This document shows positions 52,584 through 60,351 of a stretch of DNA of 64,000 bases, piece after piece. The notes beneath the pieces are model-generated. The model did no database searches. It was not told the DNA's origin and saw nothing but the letters and a program-made list of their open reading frames with translations. Origin of the DNA: Chryseobacterium oranimense (lineage in GTDB: Bacteria > Bacteroidota > Bacteroidia > Flavobacteriales > Weeksellaceae); contig NZ_FQWT01000002.1 of the NCBI RefSeq assembly GCF_900129755.1, forward strand, positions 1 through 64,000, written 5' to 3'. Made by a program: the position numbers and the translations under genes. Each line of letters begins with the position of its first letter. Positions within the stretch are counted from its first letter, which is position 1.

Positions 52584-52609
52584 TTCTCAAATTAATTCAT
52601 TTTCAAATT
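52584..52609. repeat. Right inverted repeat flanking the four-helix-bundle gene
   Basis: 26 bases ending CATTTTCAAATT; 8 bases upstream of the gene start. Inverted match of 52197-52222 with three mismatches. Confidence 0.75.
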
Positions 52610-52612
52610 GAT

Positions 52613-53413
52613 TTACTTTCCTTTATATTCAGGTTTTCTTTTCTGTAAAAAGGCGTTTACACCTTCTATAAAATCTTCTGTTTCTGCTGCTTCCTGCTGT
52701 AAATCTCCTTCCAATTCCAACTGTTCCTTTAATGTATTGCTGTAAGACTGAGCAAAGGCTTTTTTGGTTAATTTAATGGCGGCAGTCGGCATATTTGACA
52801 TTTTTTCAAGGATCTCCATAGATTTAGGAACAAATTCTTCTTCTGTGAAAACCTCAGCCACCAAACCATACGATTTGGATTCTTCAGCTGACAGCCTTTT
52901 TCCTGTAAATGCCAAGTAGTTGGCTAACTGTCTTCCCAATAATTTTGGTAAGAAATAAGTTCCTCCTGTATCAGGAATCAATCCTATATTCGAAAATGCC
53001 TGAGAAAAATAAGATTTATCTACGGCTAAAACGAAGTCGCAGATCAGGGCCAGCATAGCACCTGCTCCTACTGCAGGACCATTCACCAATGCCACAACAG
53101 GTTTTTTACAACGCGTAATCTCCGTTACCAGCGGGTTGTAGTAGTCTACTACAATTTTTCTGATGATATCGTTATCATGGTGCTCGTTGCCCTGTACAAA
53201 GGCATCATCCAGATTCTGGCCGGAGCAGAAAGCTCTTCCTCTTCCTGAGATTGCCACGCATCTTACTGTCGGGTCTTCGCTGCATTCTTTAATAAAATCT
53301 TTTAGATCTGATAAAGAGGGCTTGGTAAGCGCGTTCATGGTTTCTGGCTGATTGAGGTAAGCTACTTTCAGTTTCCCGTCAAAATGCGTTTCAATATCAA
53401 GTTGTGTATACAT
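52613..53413 (-). CDS. paaG: Epoxyphenylacetyl-CoA isomerase-like crotonase (PaaG)
   Basis: Converts the ring epoxide to oxepin-CoA by isomerisation. A 266-aa crotonase: oxyanion hole block AISGRGRAFCSGQNLDDAF, second block NGPAVGAGAMLALICDFVLAVDKSYFSQAFSNIGLIPDTGGTYFLPKLLG (with the D-T-G-G-T/S run typical of PaaG) and a C-terminal ETEDFIEGVNAFLQKRKPEYKGK. Order PaaD-PaaG-...-PaaH matches the pathway. PaaB-type naming varies between species. Confidence 0.92.
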   Translation of the reverse strand: MYTQLDIETHFDGKLKVAYLNQPETMNALTKPSLSDLKDFIKECSEDPTVRCVAISGRGRAFCSGQNLDDAFVQGNEHHDNDIIRKIVVDYYNPLVTEITRCKKPVVALVNGPAVGAGAMLALICDFVLAVDKSYFSQAFSNIGLIPDTGGTYFLPKLLGRQLANYLAFTGKRLSAEESKSYGLVAEVFTEEEFVPKSMEILEKMSNMPTAAIKLTKKAFAQSYSNTLKEQLELEGDLQQEAAETEDFIEGVNAFLQKRKPEYKGK

Positions 53414-53641
53414 GGTTTTAAATTTAAAAATTAAAGATTAAAAGAATTAAAAATTACACTGCTCTAATTTAACAATATAAAATAATCTAACAATCTATAT
53501 AATGTAACAATCTAACAGTTTAATTATGTAACAATAAGTAGTTATGCATAACATCAAAATAATTTAGCAATATATTTGTCAAACGATGTAATAGTTATTT
53601 TGGAATTGGTAAACCGGTACATCGATATATTGTTACATTAA
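53414..53641. repeat. AT-rich spacer with TAACAAT motifs between paaD and paaG
   Basis: 228 bases. AACAATATAAAATAATC, ATGTAACAATCTAACAG and the end ATATTGTTACATTAA form partial inverted pairs. Second spacer family, related to 50981 and 54107. No gene found. Confidence 0.55.
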
Positions 53642-54106
53642 TCAATGGCATTTAAAATAATCAAAAGGTTCCAGGCAGTCCAGGCACTGGTAAGAAGCCT
53701 TACACAAGGTGGAACCGAATCTGCTGATCTGTTTTGAATTCATAGAGCCACAACGCGGACATTTTTTCGGTTTCCCGATGTGATGTTCATCTGCTCCTTT
53801 TTCAGGAGGTGTAATTCCGTAAGCACGGAGTTTTTCTCTTGCTTCATCCGTCAGCCAATCCGTTGTCCATATGGGAAACATTTTGGTGACTACTTTGGCA
53901 TCCCAGCCGTTTTCCTTCATGATTTTCATGATATCTTCCTCAATGGTAAACATGGCAGGACAGGCAGAGTAAGTGGGCGTTATGGTTACTTCACAGGTAT
54001 TTTCACCTGTCACTTTCGCCTCTCTTACAATACCTAGCTCCACAACGTTGATCACCGGAATTTCGGGATCTGGAACCTGGGATAGTATGTTTAATAAATT
54101 ATTCAT
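53642..54106 (-). CDS. paaD: PaaD, iron-sulfur maturation factor of the epoxidase
   Basis: A 154-aa protein of the DUF59/MIP18 family required for active PaaABCE epoxidase. LLNILSQVPDPEIPVINVVELGIVREAKV is the DUF59 core. ITPTYSACPAMFTIEEDI carries the conserved Cys. A C-terminal zinc-ribbon-like part (KKCPRCGSMN...ASYQCLDCLEPFDYFKCH) is standard in PaaD. ATG 54106 was chosen over 54127 because it begins the conserved region. Confidence 0.95.
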   Translation of the reverse strand: MNNLLNILSQVPDPEIPVINVVELGIVREAKVTGENTCEVTITPTYSACPAMFTIEEDIMKIMKENGWDAKVVTKMFPIWTTDWLTDEAREKLRAYGITPPEKGADEHHIGKPKKCPRCGSMNSKQISRFGSTLCKASYQCLDCLEPFDYFKCH

Positions 54107-54188
54107 TTTAATGTACCAGTTCAACAATATAACAGTCTAACAATTAATTGCTACATTGGTAAAATATTACATTGTTCCATTTTAAAAA
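54107..54188. repeat. AT-rich inverted repeat between paaC and paaD
   Basis: AACAATATAACAGTC and AAAATATTACATTGTT are approximate inverted copies around CTACATTGG. Second spacer family. Confidence 0.55.
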
Positions 54189-54938
54189 TTACCACGTACA
54201 CCCCGGATAAGCTCTCTGCATATACTGAAGCTCACAAAGAATGTATCCGAAATATTCTGTATGATATCCTGTTCTGGATTTTGGCTGCATGAATGGGTTT
54301 TCCGGAAATGCCAATCCATATTCCTGGAAATCTTTTGTTGTAATCGCTACAAATTCTTTGTATAATTCATCAACATCCGGAGCAATGTTTAAAGAAATTA
54401 AATCATCTTCTCCTTCCACTTTTGCGAACAAGCCTTTGGTATACTCCCAGATATTTTCAATAGCTTTTACCAAACGGCTTTTACTTTCTTCCGTTCCCTG
54501 GGCAAAGATTTTCATCCATGAAGAAGCATGGGTATAGTGGTATTTTACTTCTTTCAAAGATTTCTGAGCAAGAGCAGAAAGCTGTTCATCCGCAGAATTG
54601 GATAATGCTTCATACATCAGTTTCTGGTATACAGAGAAAACGTATACTTTAAGAATGGTCTGTGCATAATCTTCATTGGGAAGTTCTACCCAGTGGGCAT
54701 TTACATATTCATGTTCATACCTTAGAAATGCCAGGTCATCTTCACTTTTACCGTTATCAGCAACCCTTGAAGCATACTGATAAAAGTTATTCGCCTGCCC
54801 GAGTTCATCCAGGGCAATATTCGTCAAAGCAATATCTTCTTCCAGATATGGGCCTTCACCACACCATTCGGATAACCTCTGTCCCATGATGAAACTGTCA
54901 TCGGCAAATTTCAATAAATAATTATATAGTGGATTCAT
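54189..54938 (-). CDS. paaC: PaaC, structural subunit of phenylacetyl-CoA epoxidase
   Basis: A 249-aa ferritin-like helical subunit that pairs with PaaA but lacks the di-iron site's full ligand set. Motifs: NYLLKFADDSFIMGQRLSEWCGEGPYLEEDIALTNIALDELGQA and EVKYHYTHASSWMKIFAQGTEESK match the family. The open frame runs to 54977, but residues upstream come from a repeat-like spacer; ATG 54938 (MNPLYNYLLKF) is the right start. Confidence 0.95.
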   Translation of the reverse strand: MNPLYNYLLKFADDSFIMGQRLSEWCGEGPYLEEDIALTNIALDELGQANNFYQYASRVADNGKSEDDLAFLRYEHEYVNAHWVELPNEDYAQTILKVYVFSVYQKLMYEALSNSADEQLSALAQKSLKEVKYHYTHASSWMKIFAQGTEESKSRLVKAIENIWEYTKGLFAKVEGEDDLISLNIAPDVDELYKEFVAITTKDFQEYGLAFPENPFMQPKSRTGYHTEYFGYILCELQYMQRAYPGCTW

Positions 54939-55008
54939 TATTTTAGCTTTTGGCTTTTGGCTTCTAGCTTTTAGCAAATTGCAGGCAGCTAGCGGCCGGT
55001 CAGCTGTT
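54939..55008. repeat. Intergenic repeat with AGCTTTTGGC motifs
   Basis: AGCTTTTGGCTTTTGGCTTC and TAGCTTTTAGC followed by a CAGCT...AGCTG hairpin. A third spacer pattern between paaB and paaC; it creates the spurious N-terminal extension of paaC. Confidence 0.5.
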
Positions 55009-55290
55009 TTACATATTTTTTACATCATTAGGAATATCGTAGAACGTTGGATGACGGTATAATTTGTCATCTGCAGGATCGAAAAACGCATCCTGATCCA
55101 TTCCTTCGGAGCTGATGATATATTTACTCGGAACTACCCATACGCAGGTTCCTTCTTTTCTTCTTGTATAAACGTCTCTTGCATTCTGCAAAGCCATTTC
55201 TGCTGTTGGTGCCTGAACTGTTCCGGCGTGTTTGTGGGATAATCCCGGTTTAGTCTGAATAAACACTTCCCACATATCTAATTGACTCAT
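55009..55290 (-). CDS. paaB: PaaB, phenylacetyl-CoA epoxidase subunit B
   Basis: A 93-aa bridging subunit of the multi-component epoxidase. Recognised by WEVFIQTKPGLSHKHAGTVQAPTAEMALQNARDVYTRRKEGTCVWVVPSKYIISS, the PaaB family core, and by its place in the cluster between PaaA and PaaC (separated here from paaA by a lipoprotein gene). Confidence 0.96.
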   Translation of the reverse strand: MSQLDMWEVFIQTKPGLSHKHAGTVQAPTAEMALQNARDVYTRRKEGTCVWVVPSKYIISSEGMDQDAFFDPADDKLYRHPTFYDIPNDVKNM

Positions 55291-55293
55291 ATC

Positions 55294-55668
55294 TTATTTT
55301 CTTTTAAATCCTTTTGGTGTTCCTAATTCTGCTTTATCATAAATATTCATATACAGATAAACGGTATCTTTTTTACCTTCATAAGTAACCCGATATTTAT
55401 CAAGAAGTCCCATATCTCCGATTAATGCATTTTTAGTCTTAAAAGCACAGCAACTTCCCAGTCTGTCAAAACTGATTTCCTCTCCATTGGGACCTGTTAA
55501 TGATGATAAATATTCAATCGAGTTTGCAGGGTTTAAATTGCCTAACTTCACCGGATTTTTTTCTGAATATCCATAAGTATCATCAAAAACATTTGTTGCC
55601 ACAGATTGAGTACCGCATGCCATTAAAAATATTAATGATGAAAAAAGGAATACCAATGTTCTTTTCAT
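55294..55668 (-). CDS. Lipoprotein inserted between paaA and paaB
   Basis: A 124-aa lipoprotein: MKRTLVFLFSSLIFLMACG has the lipobox (Cys at 18). The mature part contains KNPVKLGNLNPANSIEYLSSLTGPNGEEISFDRLGSCCAFKTKNALIGDMGLLDKYRVTYEG. Similar small lipoproteins in Bacteroidetes have been mislabelled as a KDO-8-phosphate-synthase relative; no catalytic similarity is apparent. It starts 10 bases after the paaA stop and ends 3 bases before paaB, so it is surely cotranscribed with the epoxidase genes, which are otherwise contiguous. Confidence 0.85.
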   Translation of the reverse strand: MKRTLVFLFSSLIFLMACGTQSVATNVFDDTYGYSEKNPVKLGNLNPANSIEYLSSLTGPNGEEISFDRLGSCCAFKTKNALIGDMGLLDKYRVTYEGKKDTVYLYMNIYDKAELGTPKGFKRK

Positions 55669-55678
55669 AATTTGATGA

Positions 55679-56620
55679 TTATTTTTCTATTGTTTTTGCA
55701 CTTTTTTCAGCAAAAGCCACTGCTGCCTCTTTTACCCATGCATTTTCTCTTTGAGCTTTTCTTTTGGTCTCGATACGCTTTTTATTGGCAGGTCCGTTTC
55801 CTTTAAGGATTTCCATGAACTCATCCCACGGAAGTTCCCCGAAATCATAATGCTGTCTTTCCTCGTTCCACTTCAGGTCTTTATCCGGAATTGTTAATCC
55901 TAAAAACTCAGCCTGAGAAACGGTAACATCAATGAATCTCTGACGAAGACTGTCGTTACTCTCACGTTTTACTCTGTAATTCATAGAGATTTTAGAGTTT
56001 GGAGAACTGTCGTCGTTAGGGCCAAACATCATTAAAGCCGGCCACCAGAAACGGTTAAGCGAAGCCTGAGCCATTTCTTTCTGTTGTTTGGTACCACGGC
56101 AAAGTGCCATTAAAATTTCATACCCCTGTCTTTGGTGGAAAGATTCTTCTTTACAGATTCTCACCATCGCTCTTGAATAGGGCCCGTAAGAGTTCCCCAT
56201 CAGCATTACCTGGTTCATGATGGCAGCACCATCTACCAGCCAGCCGATAGCTCCAATATCTGCCCAGCTTAATGTAGGGTAATTGAAAATGCTTGAATAT
56301 TTTGCTTTACCTGAAAGCATATCATCATAAGTAGCATCCCTATCCGCTCTGATGGTTCCGTTTCCAAGAGTTTCGGTTGCAGCGTACAGATATAAGCCAT
56401 GTCCCGCTTCGTCCTGAACTTTTGCCAAAAGAGCCATTTTTCTTCTTAATGAAGGAGCTCTTGAGATCCAGTTGGCTTCCGGCAGCATTCCTACAATTTC
56501 AGAATGGGCATGCTGTGAGATCTGACGTACCAAAAGTTTCCTGTAATCATCAGGCATGATATCTTTTGGTTCTACCTTATTTTCTTCGTGAACGTATTGA
56601 ACAAATTTTTCTAAGTCCAT
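55679..56620 (-). CDS. paaA: PaaA, catalytic subunit of phenylacetyl-CoA epoxidase
   Basis: Ring-1,2-epoxidase catalytic subunit with a carboxylate-bridged di-iron site. The 313-aa length is usual. Family motifs: [61 protein letters not shown] (with iron-ligand E and H in E-x-x-H blocks) and [21 protein letters not shown] (second E-x-x-H), then [11 protein letters not shown]. Head of the epoxidase subunits; the lipoprotein gene follows. Confidence 0.97.
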   Translation of the reverse strand: MDLEKFVQYVHEENKVEPKDIMPDDYRKLLVRQISQHAHSEIVGMLPEANWISRAPSLRRKMALLAKVQDEAGHGLYLYAATETLGNGTIRADRDATYDDMLSGKAKYSSIFNYPTLSWADIGAIGWLVDGAAIMNQVMLMGNSYGPYSRAMVRICKEESFHQRQGYEILMALCRGTKQQKEMAQASLNRFWWPALMMFGPNDDSSPNSKISMNYRVKRESNDSLRQRFIDVTVSQAEFLGLTIPDKDLKWNEERQHYDFGELPWDEFMEILKGNGPANKKRIETKRKAQRENAWVKEAAVAFAEKSAKTIEK

Positions 56621-56705
56621 AATTTTTTTAATTTGAAAATTTGAAAATTTGATAATGTATCAATTAATTTTCAGATTAACACATTACCACATTTTTCAAA
56701 TTGAA
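56621..56705. repeat. AT-rich inverted-repeat element D in the paa cluster
   Basis: The paaA-paaE spacer: left TAATTTGAAAATTTGAAAAT and ATAATGTATC, right ACACATTACCACATTTTTC. Same family as A-C, with weaker arms. Confidence 0.65.
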
Positions 56706-57791
56706 TTAAACATCATAATTAAGCATCACCACATTGGTAGTCGGGTGGCATTGACATGTCAGAACATAACCTCTGGCTACTTCTTCTTCGGTAAGCGCAA
56801 AATTCTTTTCCATGAAAACTTCTCCTTCAAGAACTTCTGCTTTACACGTACAGCATACTCCTCCTTTACATGCAAACGGCACCGGGAGATTGTCTTTTAA
56901 TGCTTTATCTAAGATACTTTCTTTTTTGGAATTTAGGTGGAACGAATATTCATCATCATCAATGATGACCGTTACCATACTTTCAATATTGGCTATCGCT
57001 TTGAATTCTTCACTCATTTCCTCGGAATTTTCTTCGTCGGGAGCTGTAAAATATTCAAACAATACCTGGATAGCAGGTACTTTTTTATCTTTCTTCAGAT
57101 AGTCTGCTATCCCTTTGATCATTTCTGCTGGTCCGCAGATAAAATACGTAGCTTCTTTTACATCAATATCCGTATATCTTTCAAAGAGCTGCTCCAGTTT
57201 TTCTGCGGAAATTCTTCCTTCGAATACAGGATCTTCATGTTTTTCACGGCTTACCAGATAGATTACCTTCAGCCTTCCGTTAAACTGCTCAACCAACTTA
57301 TCAATTTCGGACCTTTTCATTACATGATTCATGCTTCTGTTGCTGTAGAACAGATAAGCACAGCTGTTGGGCTCCTGATAAAGACTTTCCTTAATATTGG
57401 ATAAAACCGGGCTTATACCACTCCCCGCTGCCAAACCTACATAGGTTTTTACATTGCTGGGATGATAAGAAGTATTGAAACCGCCCATCGGAGGCATTAC
57501 TTCCAGTACCTCGTCCATATGAAGATGCTCATTAAAATATCCTGAAACCCTTCCACCTTCCAAAAGCTTAACCAGTACTTCCAGCGTATTGCTTTTTTCA
57601 CTTGGAGCATTACAGATAGAATAAGAGCGTCTTTCTTCATTCCCGTCGATCATCATACGGAAATTAAGATACTGTCCCTGCTTGAACCTGAACTTATCCT
57701 TCAGCTCCTCAGGAATTTCTACTGCCACGTTTACCGCGTCAGGGGTATCTTTCTGAACTTTTACCGTTTTAAGTTTATAAAATGAATTCAT
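56706..57791 (-). CDS. paaE: PaaE, reductase of the phenylacetyl-CoA epoxidase
   Basis: Transfers electrons from NADPH through FAD and a 2Fe-2S cluster to the epoxidase. Residues 1-240 form the ferredoxin-reductase module (RRSYSICNAPSE FAD motif; YVGLAAGSGISPVLSNIKE nucleotide loop; TYFICGPAEMIKGI). Residues 270-361 are a plant-type ferredoxin with CKGGVCCTCKAEV plus a late Cys (TCQC). The ATG overlaps the paaK stop by one base (TAATG), so translation is coupled. Confidence 0.96.
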   Translation of the reverse strand: MNSFYKLKTVKVQKDTPDAVNVAVEIPEELKDKFRFKQGQYLNFRMMIDGNEERRSYSICNAPSEKSNTLEVLVKLLEGGRVSGYFNEHLHMDEVLEVMPPMGGFNTSYHPSNVKTYVGLAAGSGISPVLSNIKESLYQEPNSCAYLFYSNRSMNHVMKRSEIDKLVEQFNGRLKVIYLVSREKHEDPVFEGRISAEKLEQLFERYTDIDVKEATYFICGPAEMIKGIADYLKKDKKVPAIQVLFEYFTAPDEENSEEMSEEFKAIANIESMVTVIIDDDEYSFHLNSKKESILDKALKDNLPVPFACKGGVCCTCKAEVLEGEVFMEKNFALTEEEVARGYVLTCQCHPTTNVVMLNYDV

Positions 57792-59107
57792 TATTTTTTA
57801 AGTATTCTATTAATTTTTCCACCTTCGCACTTTGGCAGGCTGTCCTGGGCATGGATTTTTACTTTCGTGGTAATTCCTACCCTCTTTTTTATTTCGTTTT
57901 CTATGTTTTTTCCGAAGCTGCCGACAAAATTAAAATAATCATCGGTATCTGCATATATTTTCTGCTCTTTCACCAATTCATCATCAATTTCTACGTCAAT
58001 ATCCAATGCTACGCACATTTGTTCCTTTTCAACAGGGGTCAGGTAATAGTTGGGAACCACTCCTTTTACATGAGAAAATGCTTCTTCTATCTGGCTTGGA
58101 TAAACGTTTACCCCTCTTACGATCAGCATATCGTCTGCCCTTCCTTTGATGGGTTTCATCTTTACCATGGTCCTTTTAGCATTTTCATCATAGTAAAGGC
58201 TTGTAATATCATTCGTCCAGTAACGCAGGAGCGGCATTGCTTTTTTCGTTAAAGTCGTAATTACCAAAACACCCTCTTCTCCAAAGGGAACGGGTTGTTT
58301 GGTAACCGGGTCTAAAATTTCCGGATAAAAATGATCTTCCCAGATGTAAGCCCCTCCTTTCTCTTCATAGTCTTCCATGGACACTCCGGGACCTATGATC
58401 TCGCTTAATCCGTAGATATTGGTTGCATGAAGACCTAATCTTTCTTCAATATGGTTTCTGATAATTTCCGTCCATGGCTCTGAGCCTAATACAGCATATT
58501 TAAGACTGATTTCATCTGCAGAAATCCCTCTGTTGGCAAATTCATCAGCAATTGTCAAAGCGTAAGACGGTGAGCAGCAAATGACTTCAGGTTTAAAATC
58601 AAGAATCAGATCGACCTGTCTGGCCGTCATTCCCCCGGAAATCGGAAGAACGCTCATTCCTAATTTTTCCGCCCCATAATGAAGTCCTAATCCTCCGGTA
58701 AAAATTCCGTATCCGTAGGCATTGTGCAGCTGCATTCCCGGCCTAGCCCCTGCCGCATACAACGATCTGGCGACTACTTCGCTGAAAAGATCAACATCTT
58801 CTTTGGTGTAGCCTACCACTGTAGGTTTTCCCGTTGTTCCACTGGAACAGTGAATCCTCTGAAGCTCATTTTTCGGAACTGTAAACAATCCAAACGGATA
58901 ATTATCCCTCAAATCCTGTTTGTAAGTGATCGGAAGTTTCGTGATATCTTCAATTGACCTTATATCCTGTGGAGATATTCCCGATTCATTAAATTTCCCT
59001 CTATAAAATTCTGATCTCTCCCCAAGATAGCCGACCAAATCTGTCAACCGGTCAGACTGAAGCTGTCTCAACTGGTCGAGCCTTATATATTCAACTGAAA
59101 AATCCAT
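57791..59107 (-). CDS. paaK: Phenylacetate-CoA ligase
   Basis: Activates phenylacetate to phenylacetyl-CoA with ATP, the first step. A 438-aa adenylate-forming enzyme: P-loop-like HCSSGTTGKPTVVGYT, A5 motif ATNIYGLSEIIGPGV, A8-type KGRADDMLIVRGVNVYPSQIEE. The start is ATG 59107 (MDFSVEYIRL); an in-frame TTG at 59113 gives two more codons. It heads the large paa transcript behind a promoter with a palindromic operator (59118-59166). Confidence 0.96.
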   Translation of the reverse strand: MDFSVEYIRLDQLRQLQSDRLTDLVGYLGERSEFYRGKFNESGISPQDIRSIEDITKLPITYKQDLRDNYPFGLFTVPKNELQRIHCSSGTTGKPTVVGYTKEDVDLFSEVVARSLYAAGARPGMQLHNAYGYGIFTGGLGLHYGAEKLGMSVLPISGGMTARQVDLILDFKPEVICCSPSYALTIADEFANRGISADEISLKYAVLGSEPWTEIIRNHIEERLGLHATNIYGLSEIIGPGVSMEDYEEKGGAYIWEDHFYPEILDPVTKQPVPFGEEGVLVITTLTKKAMPLLRYWTNDITSLYYDENAKRTMVKMKPIKGRADDMLIVRGVNVYPSQIEEAFSHVKGVVPNYYLTPVEKEQMCVALDIDVEIDDELVKEQKIYADTDDYFNFVGSFGKNIENEIKKRVGITTKVKIHAQDSLPKCEGGKINRILKK

Positions 59108-59117
59108 ATTCAACTAA

Positions 59118-59166
59118 CTAACATTTGTTAGGTGTAAATTTAAAAAGAATTTCTATGCTGGCAAAA
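59118..59166 (-). promoter_or_regulatory. Promoter and palindromic operator of the paa operon
   Basis: On the minus strand TTTTG (59162-59166), a 19-nt spacer and TAAATTTA (59135-59142, one base off TAnnTTTG). CTAAC-ATTT-GTTAG (59118-59131) is a perfect 5-bp inverted repeat placed over the expected start site, 11 bases from the paaK ATG. A bound TetR dimer would block transcription there. Confidence 0.6.
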
Positions 59167-59302
59167 TTTTTATGATTTTTGTCATATTTTGAATGATTCT
59201 AAATAACGAATACTATGTTGAATATAGTTAAGAAGGCTATGAAAGTGAATAAGTAAATGGGCAAATAACCTTCTTTGTTTTATTAACTTTTTGCTTTTAC
59301 TA

Positions 59303-59881
59303 TTAACGTGGCTGATTCCCCAGGAGGCCATAGAGAAGCTTAGCTCGGATTTCGTCGGTGATTTCGGTGGTAGATTCTGTATTTCTTTTGAACCAGAAAT
59401 AAGAGTTGTTCAGGGTATGAAGAATGAATCTTGTTGTAAAAGTCGGCGATTTCAGCTCCCAGTTTTCAGCTTTATAAATCTCGGAAATCAATTGCTCCAC
59501 TTCTTCCTGATAGTTTTTCCTGAGTTCAATAAATTCGGGCAGCCTTTCTTCAAGATGCCTCCATTCATTCGAGTAAATATGAGTAACATCCCTGTTCTTA
59601 AGAACGACCGATAAGTGTTTATCTAAAAATAAATTGAGCTTATCTTTTGGCGCAATGTCTGTATTTTTTACTTCCTGGAGTTCATCAAAAAATTCCTGTG
59701 CGATACCAAAACAGATCCATTCAAGAATTTCTTCTTTTGAACGAATATGGGCATACAGTGACGCAGCTTTTATATTAAGCTTTGTAGCCAGGTCCCGAAC
59801 CGAGCTGCCCATGTAACCTTTCTCTTTGAAAAGTTCTACGGCTACGTCTAAAATTTTCCTTTGTTTTTCTTTAAGCTCCAT
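59303..59881 (-). CDS. TetR/AcrR-family regulator, PaaR-like
   Basis: A 192-aa TetR repressor: helix-turn-helix (ILDVAVELFKEKGYMGSSVRDLATKLNIKAASLYAHIRSKEEILEWI) and a helical ligand domain (IYSNEWRHLEERLPEFIELRKNYQEEVEQLIS). Bacteroidetes and Thermus PaaR proteins sit upstream of paa genes and release DNA on binding phenylacetyl-CoA; by position and family this is the likely repressor of the paa cluster. Its target is probably CTAACATTTGTTAG at 59118. The 195-base gap to paaK holds the promoter. A separate -7 element (59893-59900) starts the regulator's own transcript. Confidence 0.88.
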   Translation of the reverse strand: MELKEKQRKILDVAVELFKEKGYMGSSVRDLATKLNIKAASLYAHIRSKEEILEWICFGIAQEFFDELQEVKNTDIAPKDKLNLFLDKHLSVVLKNRDVTHIYSNEWRHLEERLPEFIELRKNYQEEVEQLISEIYKAENWELKSPTFTTRFILHTLNNSYFWFKRNTESTTEITDEIRAKLLYGLLGNQPR

Positions 59882-59892
59882 CTGGTAAAATG

Positions 59893-59900
59893 CAAAAGTA
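59893..59900 (-). promoter_or_regulatory. -7 element of the paaR-like gene
   Basis: TACTTTTG on the minus strand matches TAnnTTTG, 12 bases upstream of the ATG. The leader would be only a few bases. Confidence 0.5.
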
Positions 59901-59969
59901 ATTATTCTGAGATTAATAAATTAATTTAAAATGATGATTTTAGACACAGGAGTGGGAGTTTTGTAGAAC

Positions 59970-60012
59970 CACCCCGTCAAATCTGCGATTTGCCACCCCT
60001 CCAGTGGAGGGG
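59970..60012. repeat. Double-hairpin repeat
   Basis: Two adjacent perfect hairpins: CAAATC-TGC-GATTTG (59978-59992) and CCCCTCC-AGT-GGAGGGG (59996-60012), preceded by ACCCCGT. Blocks like this recur many times in Bacteroidetes genomes (recollection, not checked). The GC content differs from its surroundings. Confidence 0.7.
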
Positions 60013-60351
60013 AATTCTAAGTAAAGCTGATATGAAGAGGTCGTCTGATACAATTTTTCTTCGTTTTTACAATTTCGCGTTTTCTTCAATATGACGGTTT
60101 TTCCATTATTTTAAATCAAATATTGAAGAATCGGAAAATTTGTCAAGTTAATTTAACGTTAAAAATGGATAATCCGGAAAATTTGTCCATATTTTTTGTA
60201 AATTTAATAATTGAACGGTTTTTGAAATAAACTAACCGATTAAATGATTAAATAATTGATGGCATTAGGAAACCAGGCCTGAAAATTTGGTTTCTTGATG
60301 TCTTTTTAAAACTGAACCAAAAAACAAATTATTACACAAAACATAAAAAAT

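Larger units (their letters stand above)
59882..60351. other. Spacer between paaR and clpB
   Basis: A 470-base divergent region with the paaR promoter, a double-hairpin repeat (59970-60012) and AT-rich leader DNA before clpB. No CIRCE or other heat-shock operator is recognisable, and no small gene. Confidence 0.4.

Noticed and set aside
54939-54977. N-terminal extension of PaaC
   Set aside because: The 13 extra codons (ARSQKPKAK-type) are translated repeat DNA, not family sequence.
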